Shown here: positions 59,598-64,000 of the stretch, in pieces
Layout: each line of letters starts with the position of its first letter
Position numbering within the stretch: the stretch's first letter is position 1
DNA from: Rikenellaceae bacterium
Lineage (GTDB): Bacteria > Bacteroidota > Bacteroidia > Bacteroidales > Rikenellaceae
Assembly: GCA_015060115.1 (NCBI GenBank)
Contig: SUZB01000001.1
Coordinates: 1-64,000, forward strand
DNA length: 64,000 bases
Reading direction: 5' to 3'
The notes under the pieces: generated by a model
What the model saw: only the letters and a program-made list of their open reading frames with translations
Told to the model about the DNA's origin: nothing
Databases searched by the model: none
Translations under genes and position numbers: made by a program

Positions 59598-62222
59598 TTA
59601 TTTGAGTGCCTCAATCTGCTCCTTGAGCGCTGCAATCTTCTTTTCGGCATCTGCCTGCTTGGCACGCTCGTTGGCAACAACCTTCTCGGGAGCTGACGAC
59701 ACGAAGCGCTCGTTAGAGAGCTTCTTCATAACCGATGCGAGGAAGCCCTCCAAGTACTCAAGGTCGGCGCTGAGCTTCTTAAGCTCTGCCTCCTTGTCGA
59801 TAGCGCCCTCCATAGGCACGAAGTACTGCGTGGTCTTGACGATAAATGCCGATGCCGAAGCCTCCTTCTCCTCGACAGCCACAACCTCCTTGAGGTTGCC
59901 CATCTTGCGGATAACGGCCTCATACTCCTGAGGATAGTTCTCATCAGCGATATAGTGCAATGCTACGGCCTCCTTCTGCGCTATGTTCTTCTGCTTGCGG
60001 ATGTTGCGGATAGCGGTGATGGCCTCTGTAGCCAAGGCAAACCTACTCAAAATCTGCTCGTTGGCCTTGCGCTCGGCCTTAGGCTCCGAGGCGATGCAGA
60101 TAGAGATAGGGTCGTTCTCGGTGCGCAAATCCTGCCATATCTCCTCCGTAACGAAGGGCATAAAGGGGTGCAACAGGCGCAACAGCTCATCGAAGTAGTG
60201 CTTGGTGCGTGCTATGGTCTCGGCATCGATGGGGCACTGATATGCGGGCTTGACCATCTCCAAGTACCAACCGCTGAAGTCGTCCCAGAAGAGGCGGTAA
60301 AGCTCGGTGAAGGCCTCCGAGATACGATACTGCGCCATATTGTGGTGTACACGCTCGATGCGCTCAAGCATAACCTCGTCAAACCACAAGATAGCCTCCT
60401 TGGCGTAGTCAGGTTGAGCGATAGCGTTGTCCACCTCCCACATATTCACCAGACGGTAGGCATTCCAAATCTTGTTGCAGAAGTTACGGCCCTGCTCGCA
60501 GAGTGCCTCGTCGAACATAACATCGTTACCTGCCGAGGTAGACATAAGCATCGCTACACGCATACCATCGGCGCCATACTTTGCAATAAGGTCGAGGGGG
60601 TCGGGCGAGTTGCCGAGCTGTTTCGACATCTTACGGCCGAGTTTGTCGCGCACGATACCTGTGAAGTAGACATTTGCGAAGGGCTTCTCGTTGCGCCACT
60701 CGTAGCCCGCCATAATCATTCGGGCAATCCAGAAGAAGATGATATCGGGACCCGTTACAAGGTCGTTGGTGGGGTAGTAGTACTCAATCTCGGGGTTGTT
60801 GGGGTAGCGGATACCGTCAAATACCGAGATGGGCCACAGCCACGACGAGAACCAGGTGTCGAGCACATCCTCATCCTGGCGCAAGTCGGCCATTGTGAGC
60901 GATGCATCCTTCTCCTGAGCGAGCTTCAACGCCTCCTCGGCGGTCTCGGCTACGACATAGCCACCCTTCGGGAGGTAGTATGCGGGGATGCGCTGACCCC
61001 ACCATAGCTGGCGCGAGATACACCAATCCTTGATGTTCTCCATCCAGTGGCGGTAGGTGTTCTTATACTTTGTGGGGACAAACTTGATGATATCCTCCAT
61101 TACGGCCTTTGTGGCGGGCTTTGCAAGCTCCTCCATCGATAGGAACCACTGCATCGAGAGCTTAGGCTCGATAGCCACACCCGTACGCTCCGAGTAGCCC
61201 ACATTGTTCGTGTAGGGCTCTACCTTCTCCATAAGGCCTGCTCGGGTGAGGTCGCCCTCGATAACCTTGCGACACTCAAAGCGGTCTACGCCGACATACA
61301 TACCCACCTTATCGTTGATTGTGCCGTCGTCGTTGAAGATGTCGATAGCCTCCAAGCCGAACTTCTCGCCAAGCATATAGTCGTTTACATCGTGTGCAGG
61401 CGTAACCTTCAGAGCACCCGTACCGAACTCCAAATCGACATACTCGTCGCGGATAACGGGTATCGAGCGACCTACGAGGGGCACGATGACGCGGGCATCC
61501 TCCTTGAGGTGCTTGTAGCGCTCGTCGTTGGGGTTTACGCAGAGTGCGGTATCGCCCAAGATGGTCTCGGGGCGAGTGGTTGCAACAACGATATACTCGT
61601 CGCTGCCCTCAATCTTGTAGCGCAGATAATATAGCTTGCCCTGCGACTCCTTGTAGATAACCTCCTCGTCCGACAGAGCGGTCTTTGCCGAGGGGTCCCA
61701 GTTTACCATGCGGACACCACGATAGATACGACCCTTGCGGAAGAGGTCTACGAAGACCTTGATGACACCCGCTGTGCGTGGCTCGTCCATCGTGAAGCAT
61801 GTGCGTGCCCAGTCGCACGAAGCACCGAGCTTGCGCAGCTGCTGCAGGATGATGCCACCGTGCTTCTCCTTCCACTCCCAGGCGTGCTTTAGGAACTCCT
61901 CGCGTGTGAGTGTCGATTTGTCGATACCCTCGGCCTTGAGCTTGGCTACGACCTTGGCCTCAGTAGCGATAGAGGCGTGGTCGGTGCCGGGCACCCAGCA
62001 GGCATTCTTGCCCTGCATACGCGCACGGCGCACAAGGACATCCTGCAAGGTGTTGTTGAGCATGTGGCCCATATGGAGCATACCCGTAACATTGGGGGGC
62101 GGAATAACGATACAATAGGGCTCGCGAGCATCGGGCTCCGAGTGGAAAAGGTTGTTCTCAATCCAGAAGTCGTACCACTTCTGTTCGAGGTTTTCTGAAG
62201 AATACTTGTCTGCTAACTGCAT
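59598..62222 (-). CDS. valS: Valyl-tRNA synthetase
   Basis: 874 residues. Class I signature HMGH in [14 protein letters not shown] (about residue 50), a CP1 editing domain, KMSKQ (about residue 530), an anticodon-binding helical domain and the C-terminal coiled coil typical of ValS. Charges tRNA-Val in the cytoplasm. Its promoter is at 62307-62337; the downstream rnhA and flavin reductase genes may share the transcript. Confidence 0.96.
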   Translation of the reverse strand: MQLADKYSSENLEQKWYDFWIENNLFHSEPDAREPYCIVIPPPNVTGMLHMGHMLNNTLQDVLVRRARMQGKNACWVPGTDHASIATEAKVVAKLKAEGIDKSTLTREEFLKHAWEWKEKHGGIILQQLRKLGASCDWARTCFTMDEPRTAGVIKVFVDLFRKGRIYRGVRMVNWDPSAKTALSDEEVIYKESQGKLYYLRYKIEGSDEYIVVATTRPETILGDTALCVNPNDERYKHLKEDARVIVPLVGRSIPVIRDEYVDLEFGTGALKVTPAHDVNDYMLGEKFGLEAIDIFNDDGTINDKVGMYVGVDRFECRKVIEGDLTRAGLMEKVEPYTNNVGYSERTGVAIEPKLSMQWFLSMEELAKPATKAVMEDIIKFVPTKYKNTYRHWMENIKDWCISRQLWWGQRIPAYYLPKGGYVVAETAEEALKLAQEKDASLTMADLRQDEDVLDTWFSSWLWPISVFDGIRYPNNPEIEYYYPTNDLVTGPDIIFFWIARMIMAGYEWRNEKPFANVYFTGIVRDKLGRKMSKQLGNSPDPLDLIAKYGADGMRVAMLMSTSAGNDVMFDEALCEQGRNFCNKIWNAYRLVNMWEVDNAIAQPDYAKEAILWFDEVMLERIERVHHNMAQYRISEAFTELYRLFWDDFSGWYLEMVKPAYQCPIDAETIARTKHYFDELLRLLHPFMPFVTEEIWQDLRTENDPISICIASEPKAERKANEQILSRFALATEAITAIRNIRKQKNIAQKEAVALHYIADENYPQEYEAVIRKMGNLKEVVAVEEKEASASAFIVKTTQYFVPMEGAIDKEAELKKLSADLEYLEGFLASVMKKLSNERFVSSAPEKVVANERAKQADAEKKIAALKEQIEALK

Positions 62223-62306
62223 AAGTCGTTGTATATTTGTTTGTTATGATTATTCTTGACATGCTTTAGGCCCTTGCTCCCGCGCGAGCGTATGCGCAAT
62301 AATCGA

Positions 62307-62337
62307 CAAAGATACAAAAAAAAGAGCAAAAAACAAA
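62307..62337 (-). promoter_or_regulatory. Promoter of valS
   Basis: Minus strand TTTG (62334-62337), 19 nt, TATCTTTG (62307-62314). The leader to the ATG is about 75 nt, long enough for a regulatory structure, though none was recognised. Confidence 0.7.
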
Positions 62338-62340
62338 TAT

Positions 62341-62543
62341 AGTTTTTAGTTATTAGTTTTTAGTTGTTAGAGTAGGACCAGTAAGACGATAAGACGATAA
62401 GACGATAAGACAATAAGACGATAGGAATAAATGTGATACCCGACCTCGTAAGGTCTTATGGTCCTAAGGTCCTAAAAAAATCCTAAGGTCTTAAGGTCTT
62501 AAAGTCCTACGGTCCTAAAAATATCTGCGCTCCAAAGGAGCGC
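62341..62543 (-). repeat. Composite intergenic element, copy R8
   Basis: Reverse orientation: TTAGTTATTAG edge, TAAGACGA units (62380-62424), core TGATACCCGACCTCGT (62434-62449), AAGGTCCTA units in two rounds, hairpin GCGCTCC-aaa-GGAGCGC (62527-62543). Lies in the valS/OPT divergent gap, immediately upstream of the valS promoter. Confidence 0.83.
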
Positions 62544-62765
62544 CTGCTAAAGCAGAGGGGTACGAGGGGCACGAGTGGTACAAGGGGAGATACATCGTAG
62601 GAGCCAACCTTAAGGTGGGTAAGACCAGCGATGCTCTTGCTAACCTCACCACCCCTCTTGCCCCTCAGACCCCTTTTGCCCCTTGGGGCGTTAGCCCGCA
62701 GGCGGAACGCCTGCCCTCTGCGCTCCCCAGAGCGCCTCTAAAAACTAATAACTAACAACTAATAT
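62544..62765. repeat. Divergent second element, R9
   Basis: GGGGYACGAG units (62557-62587), a unique middle with ATACATCGT that faintly recalls the reversed core, CCCCTCTTG/CCCCTTTTG units (62653-62683), hairpins GCAGGCG-gaa-CGCCTGC (62698-62714) and GCGCTC-ccca-GAGCGC (62720-62735), TAACAACTAA edge. Same plan as the other copies, with GC-rich units. With R8 it fills most of the 636-nt gap before the OPT gene. Confidence 0.6.
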
Positions 62766-62777
62766 CTCTCAACTATA

Positions 62778-62809
62778 TTTGCTCTTTTCACAATTTTTTT
62801 ATACCTTTG
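62778..62809 (+). promoter_or_regulatory. Promoter of the OPT transporter gene
   Basis: TTTG (62778-62781), 20 nt, TACCTTTG (62802-62809), 50 nt before the ATG. Confidence 0.75.
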
Positions 62810-62858
62810 TATGTTCATATATATAGGTAAGCGGAAATTCTAACTAAAACTTTATACT

Positions 62859-64000
62859 ATGCAGAACAATCAACCTAAGACTTCGCTCCCGGAGAACGCC
62901 TATCGTGAGCTCCGCGAGGGTGAAGAGTATCAGCCTATTATGGGCGCTAACGAGACTCCCGTAGAGGTTACTCCCTACTCTGTCATCGTGGGCCTTATTA
63001 TGGCTGTGATATTCTCGGCAGCTGCGGCATACCTCGGCCTCAAGGTGGGTCAGGTCTTCGAGGCGGCTATCCCCATTGCCATCATCGCTGTGGGCCTCGG
63101 TCAGATGCGTGGCAAGAAGAATATGCTTGGCCAGAATGTCATCATCCAGTCTATCGGCGCATCGTCGGGCGTCATCGTGGCGGGTGCTATCTTCACCCTC
63201 CCCGCACTCTACATCCTGGGCCTCGATGCCAAGTTCTATCAGGTCTTCCTCTCGTCGTTGCTTGGTGGCATCCTGGGTATCGCACTGCTCATACCCTTCC
63301 GCAAGTACTTCGTAAAGCAGATGCACGGCAAGTACCCCTTCCCCGAGGCTACGGCGACCACCGAGGTATTGGTGTCGGGTGAGAAGGGTGGCTCGGAGGC
63401 TAAGACACTCGTCGTTGCGGGTGTCATCGGCGGTCTCTACGACTTTGTGGTATCTACCTTCGGTGCGTGGACATCGTCGATATCTACCCAGATGATGGGT
63501 TGGGGCAAGGCCTTAGCAGCAAACGCCAAGCTCACCCTCGGTCTTAACACCTCGGCTGCGGTGCTCGGCCTCGGCTACATCATCGGCCTTAAGTATGCGC
63601 TTATCATCGCTGGTGGCTCGGCCCTTGTATGGTTTGTTGTTATCCCATTGGTAAACCCCTTGCTCTCGATGTTCGATGCAGCGACCATCGGCGACACGCT
63701 CACGGCTATGGGCATCAACCCTGCGGAGCTTAACACCCCCGAGGGCATCTTCCGCGAGATTGGCCGACCTATCGGCATCGGTGGCATCGCTATGGCAGGC
63801 CTTATCGGCATCATTCGTCAGGCGGGCATCATCAAGTCGGCATTGTCGTTGGCAAAGAACGAGCTTGGTGGCAAGAAGACGACTACGGCAGAGCCTCGCA
63901 CGCAGCAGGATATCTCGATGAAGACGATTATGGCGGTTATCATCGCTGCTCTTGTTGCAACCTTGGTATTCTTCCAGTTTGGCGTTCTGGGCAACTGGTT
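62859..64000 (+). CDS. OPT family oligopeptide transporter (partial, 3' end outside window)
   Basis: 380 residues are visible from the ATG at 62859 (MQNNQPKTSLPENAYREL); the frame is open at the right edge. Multi-spanning membrane protein with the OPT signature VIVGLIMAVIFSAAAAYLGLKVGQVFEAAIP, NVIIQSIGASSG and YPFPEATATTEVL. Members move oligopeptides or metal chelates with protons. Bacteroidota members usually have about 650-700 residues, so roughly half is seen. Confidence 0.9.
   Translation, partial: MQNNQPKTSLPENAYRELREGEEYQPIMGANETPVEVTPYSVIVGLIMAVIFSAAAAYLGLKVGQVFEAAIPIAIIAVGLGQMRGKKNMLGQNVIIQSIGASSGVIVAGAIFTLPALYILGLDAKFYQVFLSSLLGGILGIALLIPFRKYFVKQMHGKYPFPEATATTEVLVSGEKGGSEAKTLVVAGVIGGLYDFVVSTFGAWTSSISTQMMGWGKALAANAKLTLGLNTSAAVLGLGYIIGLKYALIIAGGSALVWFVVIPLVNPLLSMFDAATIGDTLTAMGINPAELNTPEGIFREIGRPIGIGGIAMAGLIGIIRQAGIIKSALSLAKNELGGKKTTTAEPRTQQDISMKTIMAVIIAALVATLVFFQFGVLGNW

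Overview
The window is a stretch of a Bacteroidales chromosome, most like Alistipes and relatives (Rikenellaceae). The clade call rests on several things seen together: fused MurF-alanine racemase and fused LpxC-FabZ, a DUF4290 gene, a Bacteroidota-type LptD, promoters of the form TTTG-N19/20-TAnnTTTG without clear Shine-Dalgarno sites, and many small lipoproteins. The genus is inference. No rRNA, tRNA or CRISPR array was found, and there is no phage or intact insertion sequence.

Layout. 1-302: start of a gene that runs off the left edge, a repeat element and a perfect hairpin. 303-3089: LptD. 3.2-18.8 kb is a long plus-strand run of housekeeping genes: amidase, MlaD/MCE protein, MutS2, MurF-Alr, an RsmI-like methylase, GrpE, DnaJ, a membrane protein, MutL, rhomboid, a membrane EEP protein, a lipoprotein, L35 and L20. 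18.8-20.9 kb is a gene-poor, repeat-rich then AT-rich block. It ends in a 38-residue peptide gene and a large surface lipoprotein that joins a fimbrillin-like N-terminus to an EEP nuclease-like domain. 24.1-32.3 kb (minus) is rsmE followed by a six-gene operon resembling hydrogenase-4/formate hydrogenlyase, but without the nickel-binding cysteines and with most of the proximal iron-sulfur ligands gone. It is best read as an energy-converting hydrogenase-related (Ehr-type) complex. 32.3-49.8 kb holds two M3 peptidases, a K+/H+ antiporter, TonB, LpxC-FabZ, LpxA, a glycosyltransferase, a HAD phosphatase, a sigma-54 regulator, DUF4290, a thioredoxin-fold lipoprotein, LpxH, ThyA and DHFR. 50-62.2 kb (mostly minus) holds DPP-IV, a glucosaminidase-LysM protein, LemA, a TPM-domain protein, adenylate kinase, ThiL, a flavin reductase, RNase HI and ValS. 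An OPT transporter runs off the right edge.

Themes. Envelope building dominates: lipid A synthesis and export (LpxC-FabZ, LpxA, LpxH, LptD, MlaD) and peptidoglycan synthesis and turnover (MurF-Alr, amidase, glucosaminidase). ThyA and DHFR form a thymidylate pair, and GrpE and DnaJ a chaperone pair.

The most unusual material is non-coding. (a) Three imperfect palindromes of 128-129 nt have conserved tips and conserved mismatches but different stem sequences; two of them begin inside the stop codon of the upstream gene. (b) At least eight intergenic composite elements share a 16-nt core, consensus ACGAGGTCGGGTATCA, lying between purine-rich and pyrimidine-rich arrays of 8-9 nt units, with small GC hairpins and TAACAACTAA-type edges. 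(c) An AT-rich block holds six co-oriented TGTTRATAA sites. These, and the cofactor-stripped hydrogenase-like operon, are the best candidates for undescribed biology.
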